DNA from: Spartobacteria bacterium
GTDB lineage: Bacteria > Verrucomicrobiota > Verrucomicrobiia > Chthoniobacterales > Chthoniobacteraceae
Direction of reading: 5' to 3'
DNA: 42,571 nucleotides
Assembly (NCBI GenBank): GCA_025355595.1
Contig: JANXZI010000459.1
Span: 1 to 42,571 of the forward strand
Every line of letters starts with the position of its first letter. Position 1 is the stretch's first letter. Below are positions 33,535-41,978 of the stretch, in pieces. Position numbers and translations under genes: made by a program. The notes below the pieces were generated by a model that did no database searches, was not told the origin of the DNA, and saw only the letters and a program-made list of their open reading frames with translations.

Positions 33535-33968
33535 AAACTTGTTTCAGCTTTCGACGATTCCACGCTTTGTCCAGCGCGGCAATGCGCTGAGTGACGGGAA
33601 AAAGCGGCACCGGCATTCCGGTGCCGAGATGACGACCAAATCACGTCTTCAAATCCATCGGGGCGGAGGCCAAGGGAAAGAAGTGCGAAGCTGCCGTCGG
33701 TCTTTGAAGGCGGCGTCAACAATGAGGAGGCTCGCGACGCGGAGGCCGGCGATTCTGGGAAAGCTGTGAAAAAGGCATCGGCTGGACGTTCGCCAGCTCA
33801 GCGCCTCCAGCCGGCAGGGCGGTAGTGCTGGTCAGCCGATACAAGCCGACGGCACCTCAGCGGGCCGCCTCTATAAAAACGCCGGCGCACCCATCCGGGC
33901 TTGCTGCCAGTCCCGATAACTAGACGCAGACTCAAAAAAAACAAACACCACATCCCATCAGCCATCCC
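33535..33968. promoter_or_regulatory. 434-bp spacer with a perfect hairpin
   Basis: CGGCACCGG-CATT-CCGGTGCCG (33605-33626) is a perfect 9-bp hairpin, REP-like in form. The rest shows no gene; it must hold the promoters of the divergent kinase and BON genes. An A-rich run (near 33935) precedes the BON gene. ORF fragments here lack coding features. Confidence 0.5.
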
Positions 33969-34346
33969 ATGAAACTACGCACCCTTATCCTCGCCTCCGT
34001 CCTCACCCTCCCTGTCTGGGCGGCTGCGGACGACGGGAAGCCAAAAGCCCCCGATAACTCCGGCAAAAACGAACGTGATCGTGACAACAAAACGGCCACG
34101 CCCGGCGACCAGTCCAATGCACCCGATGACATCAAGCTCGTCGCCACAATCCGCCAAATGGTCGTGAAAGACAAATCGCTCTCCGCGACCGCCAAGAACT
34201 GCAAGATCATCACCAGTGCGGGGCGCGTCATATTGCGCGGTCCCGTGAATACCGCCGAAGAGAAAGCGACCGTCGAAGCACACGCCGTCATGTCCGCCGG
34301 TAAAGACAAAGTGGATAACCAGCTTGAAGTCAAAGCTGCCAAATAA
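33969..34346 (+). CDS. Secreted BON-domain protein
   Basis: This 125-residue protein has a signal peptide (MKLRTLILASVLTLPVWAAA), a charged Lys/Asp-rich linker to about residue 52, and one BON domain (DDIKLVATIRQMVVKDKSLS to VDNQLEVKAAK) that includes the conserved Gly of GRVILRGPV. BON domains bind phospholipid or polymer and occur in osmotic-stress envelope proteins such as OsmY. The stress-type gene that follows starts 32 bases downstream, so co-transcription is likely. Confidence 0.93.
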   Translation: MKLRTLILASVLTLPVWAAADDGKPKAPDNSGKNERDRDNKTATPGDQSNAPDDIKLVATIRQMVVKDKSLSATAKNCKIITSAGRVILRGPVNTAEEKATVEAHAVMSAGKDKVDNQLEVKAAK

Positions 34347-34378
34347 CCCCAATCCCACAAACTCAACTCCAACACATC

Positions 34379-34909
34379 ATGTCTAAAACAGCCGTATTCT
34401 GCATCACCAAATCCCGCACCCACGCCGAACGCATCATTGAGCGTTTGCATGGCGCGGGCTTCGCCCATTCCGAGATCTCGGTGCTCATGCCGGAGACTGA
34501 AACCCACCATGACATCGGTCATGTCAAGGCCACCAAGGCGCCGGAAGGCACTGCCACTGGGGCCGCCACCGGCGGAGTCGCCGGCGGGGTCCTGGGTCTG
34601 CTAGCGGGCATTGGGGCACTTGCCATCCCCGGAGTCGGCCCGCTCATCGCAGCGGGACCCCTCCTCGCCGCACTGAGCGGTGCTGCCGTGGGCGCTGCCA
34701 CCGGCGGGGTCGTCGGGGGACTCATCGGCTTGGGCATCCCCGAGATTGAAGCGAGGATCTATGAAGGGAAGCTCAAGACGGGCAACTATCTTGTCTCAGT
34801 CCATGCTCACGACAGCGACGAAGTCGATCGCGCAAAGGCGATCTATAAGGCCGAAGACGCCGAGGATATTTCCACCACCGGCCAGTCGTCCGTCCCAAAA
34901 CCGAGCTAG
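34379..34909 (+). CDS. Glycine-zipper general stress protein (YflT/DUF1269-like)
   Basis: The 176-residue protein begins with a ferredoxin-like half (AVFCITKSRTHAERIIERLHGAGF, as in YflT/general stress protein 17M-like domains). The middle is a long Gly/Ala zipper (GTATGAATGGVAGGVLGLLAGIG and GAAVGAATGGVVGGLIGLG), with a short soluble end (LKTGNYLVSVHAHDSDEVDRAKAIY). Glycine zippers insert into or span membranes. Such genes often sit beside BON and DUF883 genes as part of a stress response. The exact function is unknown. Confidence 0.88.
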   Translation: MSKTAVFCITKSRTHAERIIERLHGAGFAHSEISVLMPETETHHDIGHVKATKAPEGTATGAATGGVAGGVLGLLAGIGALAIPGVGPLIAAGPLLAALSGAAVGAATGGVVGGLIGLGIPEIEARIYEGKLKTGNYLVSVHAHDSDEVDRAKAIYKAEDAEDISTTGQSSVPKPS

Positions 34910-35566
34910 ACGGCTGAGAGGGATCCCATGGCCACACACCCGCACACCAGCGAGAGCCATCCCGAACTTTCCCTACCCGGCGACTAAATAAGCGTTCTGC
35001 GACCGGGGCAGACGGAAACGCATTGCGCCGAAGGGCGGATGAAGCCGCTACTTTGCGGCGATGGCATCCGAGACAGGGTACCGCCGTCCCCCCATGCGCT
35101 CCGCCTGCACCGTCGCGGCCACGCCGCCCGGCGTGGCATCGTCTCGGATACACTGTGGAGGCACAGGACGAGCGGGCTGTGCTTTGGAAAGACCGTCTCA
35201 CGAATTGACGATAAACCCGGACTCAGCGGCCCGCAGTAAAACCGGGCGGCTCGTCTGCTCCGCCTCCTTCGGGTCGATGAGCGGCGGGATGCGGCGCTCG
35301 ACGGCCCGCGGGATGCTTTGATCAGGCGCTGCGCGCGTTTTGATATGTTCGGCTACGCGAATCCATTTTCATTCCCGTGAAGCGTGAGCGGAGGGCGAGG
35401 TGTGGAAAGTGGCTGCCCCGCCCATTGTATTCCTTCACTGGCCGATTCCGGATGATGATCTCGCCAGTCGGAGGTAGGCTCCGGCTTCGCCGTGAAGCCG
35501 GACCAAATTCCGCAGCGTTCATCCTCGCTCTCACCTGCATCGCCTGCGCAACTCCCCAATCTTCCC
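34910..35566. other. 657-bp region without an intact gene
   Basis: Contains a hairpin GCCACGCC-GCCC-GGCGTGGC (35118-35137) inside inverted arms ATCCGAGAC (35066-35074) and GTCTCGGAT (35141-35149). A second hairpin, CCGGCTTCGCCGTGAAGCCGG, lies near 35490. A possible decayed reading frame on the minus strand (35198-35368) is listed separately. ORFs in the track here are shadows. Confidence 0.5.
35198..35368 (-). pseudogene. Possible decayed coding fragment
   Basis: Between two stops a 56-codon frame reads with protein-like composition (RAVERRIPPLIDPKEAEQTS; VLLRAAESGFIVNS) but has no ATG and no recognisable family. It could be the end of a gene truncated by an insertion, or chance. No homologous neighbour is present. 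Confidence 0.2.
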
Positions 35567-36550
35567 ATGAAAAAGCAACACCTCCTCCCTGTCCTGCTCG
35601 CCCTCACGTTCGCGCCCGCCTCATTTGCGGCGGATGAAAAGCCGAAACCCGCGACGCATCTGACCAGCGAGGAAGCGCGTGCCGCCGGGCCAGACTACGA
35701 TCTGCAAGGTGAATACGAGGGCGATGACGGCGGCGCGAAAATCGGCGTGCAGGTGATCGCGCTTGGAAACGACACCTTTCGCGCGGTCGTCCACCACGGC
35801 GGGCTGCCGGGCGCGGGCTGGGACAAATCGCCGAAGACGGAAGTCGAAGGCACACGGGACGGTGACAAAGTGGTTTTCACCATGGCCAGCGGCGCGAAGG
35901 CCGTGCTGACGAAGGACGGGATCAAGGGCGTGAGCGACAAATTTTCGGGGAAGAAAGTTCATCGGCAGAGCCCGACACTCGGCGCGAAGCCTCCGGCGGG
36001 TGCGGTCGTGCTTTTCGACGGCTCGAATGCGGACGCGTGGGCAGGCGGACATCTCGACGATCTCGGCCGGAAAATTCTCGCATCCGGCAGCAAGACCAAG
36101 CGCGCGGATTTCCAAGACTACACCCTGCACGTCGAATTTCTGCTGCCGTTCAAGCCGCTCGGACGCGGGCAGGATCGCGCAAACAGCGGCGTGTACATGC
36201 AGGATCGCTACGAGGTGCAGGTGCTCGATTCCTTCGGGCTCAAGGGCGAGAACAACGAGTGCGGCGGCATCTATTCCAGGACGAAGCCGGACCTGAACAT
36301 GTGCTTCCCGCCGCTCGCGTGGCAGACTTACGACATTGATTTCACCGCCGCGAAATACGACGGCGATGGCAAGAAGGCGAAGAACGCCGTCATCACCGTG
36401 AAGCACAATGGCGTGCTCATTCACGACAAGGTCGAGATCGCCGGCCCGACCGGAGGCGGCAAAAAGGAAGACCCATCCGGCGGCGCGATCCAACTGCAAG
36501 GCCACGGCAATCCCGTCTTTTATCAGAACGTCTGGATCGTGACGAAATAG
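35567..36550 (+). CDS. Secreted DUF1080 (3-keto-disaccharide hydrolase-type) protein
   Basis: The ATG at 35567 opens a signal peptide (MKKQHLLPVLLALTFAPASFA). About 100 residues of a beta-rich domain (LQGEYEGDDGGAKIGVQVIALG) precede the DUF1080 concanavalin-like domain, from VVLFDGSNADAWAG to IQLQGHGNPVFYQNVWI. Landmarks are FQDYTLHVEFLLPF, SGVYMQDRYEVQVLDSFG and PLAWQTYDIDF. DUF1080 proteins are very common in Verrucomicrobia/Planctomycetes, and some are 3-keto-glycoside hydrolases. The substrate here is unknown. It converges with the RsbU-like gene, 49 bases away. Confidence 0.94.
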   Translation: MKKQHLLPVLLALTFAPASFAADEKPKPATHLTSEEARAAGPDYDLQGEYEGDDGGAKIGVQVIALGNDTFRAVVHHGGLPGAGWDKSPKTEVEGTRDGDKVVFTMASGAKAVLTKDGIKGVSDKFSGKKVHRQSPTLGAKPPAGAVVLFDGSNADAWAGGHLDDLGRKILASGSKTKRADFQDYTLHVEFLLPFKPLGRGQDRANSGVYMQDRYEVQVLDSFGLKGENNECGGIYSRTKPDLNMCFPPLAWQTYDIDFTAAKYDGDGKKAKNAVITVKHNGVLIHDKVEIAGPTGGGKKEDPSGGAIQLQGHGNPVFYQNVWIVTK

Positions 36551-36568
36551 GCGCGGCGGAAACGCGCC
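36550..36568. terminator. Weak hairpin between convergent genes
   Basis: GGCGCG pairs with CGCGCC around a 7-base loop directly after the DUF1080 stop. No T-run follows, so a terminator function is only possible. Confidence 0.25.
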
Positions 36569-36599
36569 GCATTCGTCCCGCGAGATTTCCGAAGCTGCG

Positions 36600-37808
36600 T
36601 CAATTCACCCCGACGCTATTTACGACATCCGCGATCACGAGGCACACATCGTCGGCGAACTCCTCATGCCCCGAGAAATGCTGGCTCTCCCCGATGAGTT
36701 CGCCGAGAAGCTGATCACGCGGCGAGTTCAGCCGCCGGCGGACCGCATCGAAAAGGCGGTTGCGTCCGAACTCCTCGCCCGCGGCGTTCTCCGCCTCGAA
36801 AAGCCCGTCGGTGAACAGCAGGACGGAATCATGCGGGGCCAGTGCGGTCTCGAAGGCCGGATACGCCGCATCACCGATCAGGCCCAGCGGTGGCGTGCCC
36901 TTGCCACTCCCGGCGAGCCAGTCCACCGCGCCCGCGTCGCGCCGCATCACGAGTCCGCTCGGGTGGCCGGCATTTGCGTAGGTCAGGTGCCGCTCCGTCA
37001 GGTCCATCACGCAGTAAAACGCGGAGGCAAAGGCATCAATCCCGGTGTGTGTCAGAATGCCTGCAAGCTCGCGGTTGATCTCACTCAGAAATTCGCCCGG
37101 CCGGTGCGCGACAGCCATGCTCTGATCGACAAGCCCGCGTGCGAGCGCGCCGATCAGCGCCGCGCGCACCCCGTGCCCCATCACGTCGCAGATGAGCACG
37201 CCCGCCTTTGTCTCCGAAAGGCGCAGCACATTGAAAAAATCCCCGCTGAGCATCGCGGCCGGCCGGTAGCAGTGGGCAAAGTGCAGCGCGTCGCGGAAAA
37301 ATCGCGGGTAGCTGTGGGGCAGCAGCGCCTGCTGGACGTCGCGCGCCATCCTCAGCTCATCCTCCAGTTCACGGTTTTTATTCTCCAGCTCGGCGGCGTA
37401 GTGCTCGCGTTCCATCCGCGCCCGATTTCGCTCGATCGCGTAGCGGATTGCGCGGGGCACGATGCCATCCATCACCCGGGCCTTTGGCAGATAGTCCTGC
37501 GCTCCCCGCTGGACCATCTCCGTCGCCAGCGCGTCGTCGCCGAGGCCGGTCATCACGACGATCGGGATCGAGGGAAGCGCCGCATGAGCGCGCTCGAAAG
37601 TCTCAAGCCCCTGGGCATCCGGGAGCACGAGATCGAGCAGGATCACGTCGAAGGGTTCCGCGCTCGCGCGCCCGATGGCGGCGTCCAGGCGAACGGCAGT
37701 GGTCACCTCGAAACTTCCACTGGCGTCGGCGGCCAGCATGGAGCGGACCAGCAGCGCGTAAGTCGGGCTATCCTCGACTAACAGGACTTTGATCGGCTCC
37801 GAAGTCAT
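36600..37808 (-). CDS. Response regulator with SpoIIE/RsbU-type phosphatase domain
   Basis: A 402-residue protein with a receiver domain (IKVLLVEDSPTYALLVRS; phospho-Asp in VILLDLVLPDAQG), a coiled linker (about 120-170: RARMEREHYAAELENKNRELED) and a PP2C/SpoIIE phosphatase domain. The latter carries LSGDFFNVL, VLICDVMGHGVRAAL, LTYANAGHPSGLV and VLLFTDGLFEAEN, which match the metal-binding Asp motifs. These proteins dephosphorylate an anti-sigma-factor antagonist and switch on stress sigma factors or other partners. No antagonist/anti-sigma pair is adjacent, and the input kinase is unknown. Confidence 0.95.
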   Translation of the reverse strand: MTSEPIKVLLVEDSPTYALLVRSMLAADASGSFEVTTAVRLDAAIGRASAEPFDVILLDLVLPDAQGLETFERAHAALPSIPIVVMTGLGDDALATEMVQRGAQDYLPKARVMDGIVPRAIRYAIERNRARMEREHYAAELENKNRELEDELRMARDVQQALLPHSYPRFFRDALHFAHCYRPAAMLSGDFFNVLRLSETKAGVLICDVMGHGVRAALIGALARGLVDQSMAVAHRPGEFLSEINRELAGILTHTGIDAFASAFYCVMDLTERHLTYANAGHPSGLVMRRDAGAVDWLAGSGKGTPPLGLIGDAAYPAFETALAPHDSVLLFTDGLFEAENAAGEEFGRNRLFDAVRRRLNSPRDQLLGELIGESQHFSGHEEFADDVCLVIADVVNSVGVN

Positions 37809-37889
37809 GGCGGATACTAGCGCACCGCGAATGCTGCCGCAAATGACAAGTGTCCCAAAAACTTCCGCGGACAGTTTATCTCGACACCG

Positions 37890-40631
37890 CTACGACGTGA
37901 CGCCGAGCAATCCGCGCGTGTATTGAAAGTCCACGAAGCCCTGCGCGGTTGAGGTTGGCGTGCGTGTCCGCTCGGCGACGTCGGCAAGCAGCATTTCCAG
38001 CAAAGCCTGATCTTCGTTCGGGTCGCCGGTGAGGAAAAGGTCAACGTCTTCGACGGAAATGGACGCACGCTGCGAAGGTTCCGCGATTTGGATGACGGGC
38101 AGCAACGGATGCCCCTGCCGCGAATGGTCGCTCACGACGGTGAGCGCGAGATGCGCGCCGCACGCGCCGAGGCCCGTGAGGTTTTCGACCCAGTGATCGG
38201 TCTCGCTCGCGACAACGTGCCATCCCGGCTGCGTCATCGGCTGGCCGTACGCGAGCGTGGCGTGCGGGACGATCGGGCCGAGCGCGCCGCTGCGGAAGGT
38301 GGCGCTGGCGAGGAGCGCGTCACTTTCCGGAATCAGCACCGAGCCGCCGCGCCCGACGATCGTGCGCGTGAGGGCCGCGAGCGCGAGCGCCGTGGCATCG
38401 CGGACCGGCGCGGCAGTCATCAGGCCGACGGCGAGCGCACCCAGGTCAGTCACGGTGGGTGCGGCGGGAGTGAACGTGGAAAATTTTTCGGTGAACCACG
38501 CCTCGATTTTGGCGAGCGCCTTGGCAATGCCGCCGTCGAGTTGCACGCTCGCCCAGCCGAAGCGATCCGCAGGCACGCCGGCGTCGCGGAGTTCGTGGCG
38601 CATCGCGTCATTCGTGATTTTTTCGCAGCCGTGCTCGAGCAGAAGCGCGGCGGCGACATTTGGGTGGGTGAGGTAGCCGCGATACGAGCGACCGAGCATT
38701 TGGAAAAGCGTTTCACCGGAGGAGCCGCACGCCTCGGTGTGCGCGAGCGCGACGAAGCGTGAAATTCCCTGCGCGCGGCCGGTCTGTTTTTCGTTCAGAC
38801 GATCCGCGGCGAGACGGGAGATTTGCGAAGAGCAGAGGCTCGTCGGCAGCACGAGGCCGATCTGCTCGGTCGCAAATCCAGTCGCGGTGCGAAGGATTCG
38901 CAGCGTTCGCGCATTTGCCTCCGAGGGTGCCGGCGCATCCGCCCGGCACAGCGGGACGCTGTCCGGCGCGACACGCGCGCGGAGTTCGGCGAGCCGCGAA
39001 GTGTCCGTCTGCGCCCAGTTGCGCCAGAGCGAGACTTGCGAATGCCCGGCGTGCTCCCCCTTTGTCCTGCGGCCCGATGCGGTCGCAAGTGTGAGAGCGA
39101 ACGCCTCCGCGGCGAGCGCATCCATCGGCTCGCCGTCGAGGTAGCGGCCGGCGTTGATGTCCATCTCGTGAATGAGCAATTCGTGCCGTCGCGTGGTCGT
39201 CGTGATTTTCAGCGTGGGCACGAATGGAAAATTGGTGACCGAGCCGTTGCCCGTGACGAAGAGGATCAGGTTGCAGCCCGACGCGACCTGCCCCGCGATG
39301 CCTTCGAGATCGTTGCCAGGGCCATTCATGAAAGTGAAGCCGGGCTCCACGATGTCGCGCAGCGGCTGGGCATATTCGATAATCGTGTCGAGGCGCGTGC
39401 GCGGATCCTTCTTGTGCACTGCGCCGACGGATTTCAGCGCGATGTTGTAGAGGCCGCGGAATTTGTTTCCGCCGCTCGGGTTGCTCTCGCAGGTGATGCC
39501 GTGCCACGAGAGGTAGGTCTTGAATCGCTCGATCGCGTCGAGGAATCCGCGCGCGGTCGCGACGTCGCGGACGTTTCGCAAAATGTAAGCCTCGGCCCCG
39601 ACCACTTCGTCAGTCTCCGTCAGCACGCCAGTGCCACCGTGGCGGATGGCCTCATGCACGATCATCCCGGCGAGCGGATTTCCCGAGACACCGGAAAATG
39701 CGTCGGAGCCGCCGCACTGGAGCGCGATGCGCAAGCCGCTGATCGGTTCATCCGTCCGCCGCTGTGCGGAAATTTCGGGGAGCCACCGGCGCACGATGCG
39801 TTCGCCTTCCGCGAGACCCGCGGCAAGTCCGCCGCGCAGCGTGAGGAATTCGTGCGGCACGTCGGCGAGCGGGTAGCCATGCTCCTCCATGAACGCGCGC
39901 AACCGCGCATTCGTGATCGGCTCCACGCCATAATCCAGCGCGAGCACCGCGCCGACATTTGGATGCACCATGAAGCCCGCGAGCGCGCGCAACACCTCGG
40001 CGGCATTGTGCGGCTCACCAGTGCCGCCGCCCTCGGTGTGGGCGATGGCCACGATGCCGCCGAGTGTCGGATGCACGCGCGCGTGTGCCTGGAGGCGAGC
40101 GGTGAGCTGGCGCGCAAAACTCGCCGTGCGCGAGGTCGTGCCGAGGATGACGATGAAGTTGCGCGTGCCGACGCCACGCCGTCCGGCACGGCGAAAGCCC
40201 GCGAAGGTGCCCGGCGCTTCCGCGCGCACGATGGCGGGACCGGCGTGGAAAGATTTTTCGTCGAGATCGAACGGCGCGAGCAGATCGGAAAAATTTGCCC
40301 GCGCGGGGAGCTGTGCGCCGTCGAGTTGCCGCATCGCGAGCGCTTCGAGCATGGACAGGTTGCTCACGTAGTCCCCTGCCCCGATGTCCGCGAGCGCGAG
40401 GCCGAACGGCAGGCCCCACGAGAGCAGCGGCTCGCCGGCTGCAATCACTTTCACCGCGAAGCGATGGCCTTCGAGCACGGTGTGAGCCAGCACGCACGTC
40501 GCGCCATTCAACGTGATCACGACGCCCGCCTCCAGCCGGCGCGTGGCGATGGCGACGTTATCGCCCGGCGCGGGCAGCCGCCCGATGGCGTCGAAGGAAA
40601 CTGGACTGGGCATGTTCGGCGATCGGATCAT
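37890..40631 (-). CDS. Double-length UxaA-family (altronate/galactarate dehydratase-type) protein
   Basis: This 913-residue protein has an N-terminal SAF-like part (about 15-90) and a UxaA/GarD core (about 150-490) with AIAHTEGGGTGEPHN, MVHPNVGAVLALDYGVE, LQCGGSDAFSGVSGNPLAG and FMNGPGNDLEGIAG. UxaA is normally about 500 residues. Here residues 550-850 are a degenerate second copy, with VALAHTEACGSSGE, YLTHPNVAAALLLEHGCE, LIPESDALLAS and VENLTGLGACGAHLALTV. Only the first copy keeps the CGGSDAFSG motif. Such enzymes dehydrate sugar acids. The ATG at 40631 overlaps the TGA of a 40-codon ORF (ATGA). The start could be the ATG at 40613 as well. Confidence 0.92.
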   Translation of the reverse strand: MIRSPNMPSPVSFDAIGRLPAPGDNVAIATRRLEAGVVITLNGATCVLAHTVLEGHRFAVKVIAAGEPLLSWGLPFGLALADIGAGDYVSNLSMLEALAMRQLDGAQLPARANFSDLLAPFDLDEKSFHAGPAIVRAEAPGTFAGFRRAGRRGVGTRNFIVILGTTSRTASFARQLTARLQAHARVHPTLGGIVAIAHTEGGGTGEPHNAAEVLRALAGFMVHPNVGAVLALDYGVEPITNARLRAFMEEHGYPLADVPHEFLTLRGGLAAGLAEGERIVRRWLPEISAQRRTDEPISGLRIALQCGGSDAFSGVSGNPLAGMIVHEAIRHGGTGVLTETDEVVGAEAYILRNVRDVATARGFLDAIERFKTYLSWHGITCESNPSGGNKFRGLYNIALKSVGAVHKKDPRTRLDTIIEYAQPLRDIVEPGFTFMNGPGNDLEGIAGQVASGCNLILFVTGNGSVTNFPFVPTLKITTTTRRHELLIHEMDINAGRYLDGEPMDALAAEAFALTLATASGRRTKGEHAGHSQVSLWRNWAQTDTSRLAELRARVAPDSVPLCRADAPAPSEANARTLRILRTATGFATEQIGLVLPTSLCSSQISRLAADRLNEKQTGRAQGISRFVALAHTEACGSSGETLFQMLGRSYRGYLTHPNVAAALLLEHGCEKITNDAMRHELRDAGVPADRFGWASVQLDGGIAKALAKIEAWFTEKFSTFTPAAPTVTDLGALAVGLMTAAPVRDATALALAALTRTIVGRGGSVLIPESDALLASATFRSGALGPIVPHATLAYGQPMTQPGWHVVASETDHWVENLTGLGACGAHLALTVVSDHSRQGHPLLPVIQIAEPSQRASISVEDVDLFLTGDPNEDQALLEMLLADVAERTRTPTSTAQGFVDFQYTRGLLGVTS

Positions 40632-40750
40632 TTTCTCGCGCGTGCGGGCGAGACCATCAGCTCCACCAGCCCGAGCAGAAAGGCGTAAATCGCGGAGCCG
40701 ATCAGCACCACAATCGCAGCGGAAAGAAAATTTTGGACGTCCCCGGTCAT
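40628..40750 (-). CDS. 40-residue single-helix membrane protein coupled to the UxaA-like gene
   Basis: From the ATG at 40750 the product is 40 residues with one hydrophobic helix (SAAIVVLIGSAIYAFLLGLVEL) and a basic tail (SPARARK). Its TGA overlaps the ATG of the UxaA-like gene. The longer track ORF up to 40888 runs into the divergent gene and is rejected. Translational coupling supports a real gene, though a 40-residue protein could also be a leader. No family was recognised. Confidence 0.6.
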   Translation of the reverse strand: MTGDVQNFLSAAIVVLIGSAIYAFLLGLVELMVSPARARK

Positions 40751-40840
40751 TTTTTCACACCCGAATTTTACAGCGGTCGGCGCCTCCCATACAGTCGGAC
40801 CGATTGACGCCACATGCCCGCGCAGTAGTCTCGTCGCACC

Positions 40841-41872
40841 ATGCCCGGAGCCAATGTCACCGTTCTCACCGATACAGGCGGCGCGCATTTGGGCGAATAT
40901 TTGAAGGCGATGTCAGTCACGGAGGAAGTTGAGTCTGTGGTCATCGGAGACCCCAGCGGCGGAAGCGAAGCGGCGGCCAGACAGACCCTCGGCGCAAAGC
41001 TCAAGTCTTTCGAGCGCGACCACGCAAAGGCGCTCGCCGCGCAACACGCTTCGCTCGCGCTCGTGACGATGGAGGCCGTCAAAGCACCGCCAGTGATCCA
41101 CGTTGCGCTGGAGGCGAATTGCCACGTGCTCGCGGAGAAACCTTCGTGCGTGAAAGCCGCGGACTTCGAACCGCTTGCACGGCTGGCCGAGATGAAACAC
41201 CGGCATCTCATGCTCGCTCTCGCGAACCGCATGCGCGGCACGGTGCAGGCGGCACGCCAGCTGATCGAGTCGGGACAGATCGGAAAAGTTTACGGCTGCG
41301 AGCTGCACATCGTCGCGGATCAGACGCGGCTGAAGAGCCCAGCGTATCACAAGGCGTGGTTCGCTGATCGCGCCCGCGCCGGTGGTGGGCATCTCATCTG
41401 GCTCGGCATTCACTGGCTCGATCTGATCATGCACATGACGGGATCGAAAATCGTCGAGGTCGCGGGATTCACCGGCATCGTCGGCGGCCAGCCGCTGAAG
41501 GCCGAGGACTCCGCAGCGATGGCTCTGCGATTCGACAATGGCACCTTTGGCACGATCACGAGCGGCTACTATCTTGATCGCGGCTATCATTCGCACGTGA
41601 AGGTCTGGGGCTCCGATGGCTGGCTGCAACTCGAACCACACGGTGGCGAGCCGCTCCATTGGTCCAGCACGAAGACGGCACCCGCAGCGGTGAAAAAATA
41701 TGAGGGCGCGCCGGATGCAGTGAGCTACACGCCGCTGGTGAAGGCGTGCGTCCGCGCGAGCCTGGATCTCCAGCCGCCGCCGCTCACCGGCGCGGAATCG
41801 CTGCACGTCCTGAAGACCGTCTTCGCGTGCTACCGCGCGGCCGAGACGGGGCAGTCGCAGAAGGTCGGGTGA
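40841..41872 (+). CDS. Gfo/Idh/MocA family oxidoreductase
   Basis: A 343-residue protein with a short Rossmann half (residues 1-115) holding the family's HVLAEKPSC motif, then the C-terminal alpha/beta domain (GQIGKVYGCELHI, GGGHLIWLGIHWLDLIMHMTG, TSGYYLDRGYHSHVKVWGSDGWL). The N-terminal dinucleotide loop reads VTVLTDTGGAHLGEYL, which lacks the usual GxGxxG spacing. These enzymes oxidise or reduce sugars, inositols and related polyols with NAD(P). It is divergent from the 40-residue ORF/UxaA-like unit, so a sugar-acid pathway is plausible. Gene start and frame are clear. Confidence 0.92.
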   Translation: MPGANVTVLTDTGGAHLGEYLKAMSVTEEVESVVIGDPSGGSEAAARQTLGAKLKSFERDHAKALAAQHASLALVTMEAVKAPPVIHVALEANCHVLAEKPSCVKAADFEPLARLAEMKHRHLMLALANRMRGTVQAARQLIESGQIGKVYGCELHIVADQTRLKSPAYHKAWFADRARAGGGHLIWLGIHWLDLIMHMTGSKIVEVAGFTGIVGGQPLKAEDSAAMALRFDNGTFGTITSGYYLDRGYHSHVKVWGSDGWLQLEPHGGEPLHWSSTKTAPAAVKKYEGAPDAVSYTPLVKACVRASLDLQPPPLTGAESLHVLKTVFACYRAAETGQSQKVG

Positions 41873-41978
41873 AGGGAATTCGCGCGCATTTTTCGCGCAC
41901 GCGATCAGGCTCAATCGTCGCGCAGGCGAAAAGAGTGCTGCCTCGCAGCCGCCATTCCGCTCCAAATCAACTCTCCGC

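Noticed and set aside
33605-33626. Terminator after the kinase region
   Set aside because: A perfect hairpin but upstream of both divergent genes and without a T-run, so a REP-like element is more likely.
38823-40688. 621-residue plus-strand ORF opposite the UxaA-like gene
   Set aside because: Shadow frame; Arg/Glu/His-rich with no domains.
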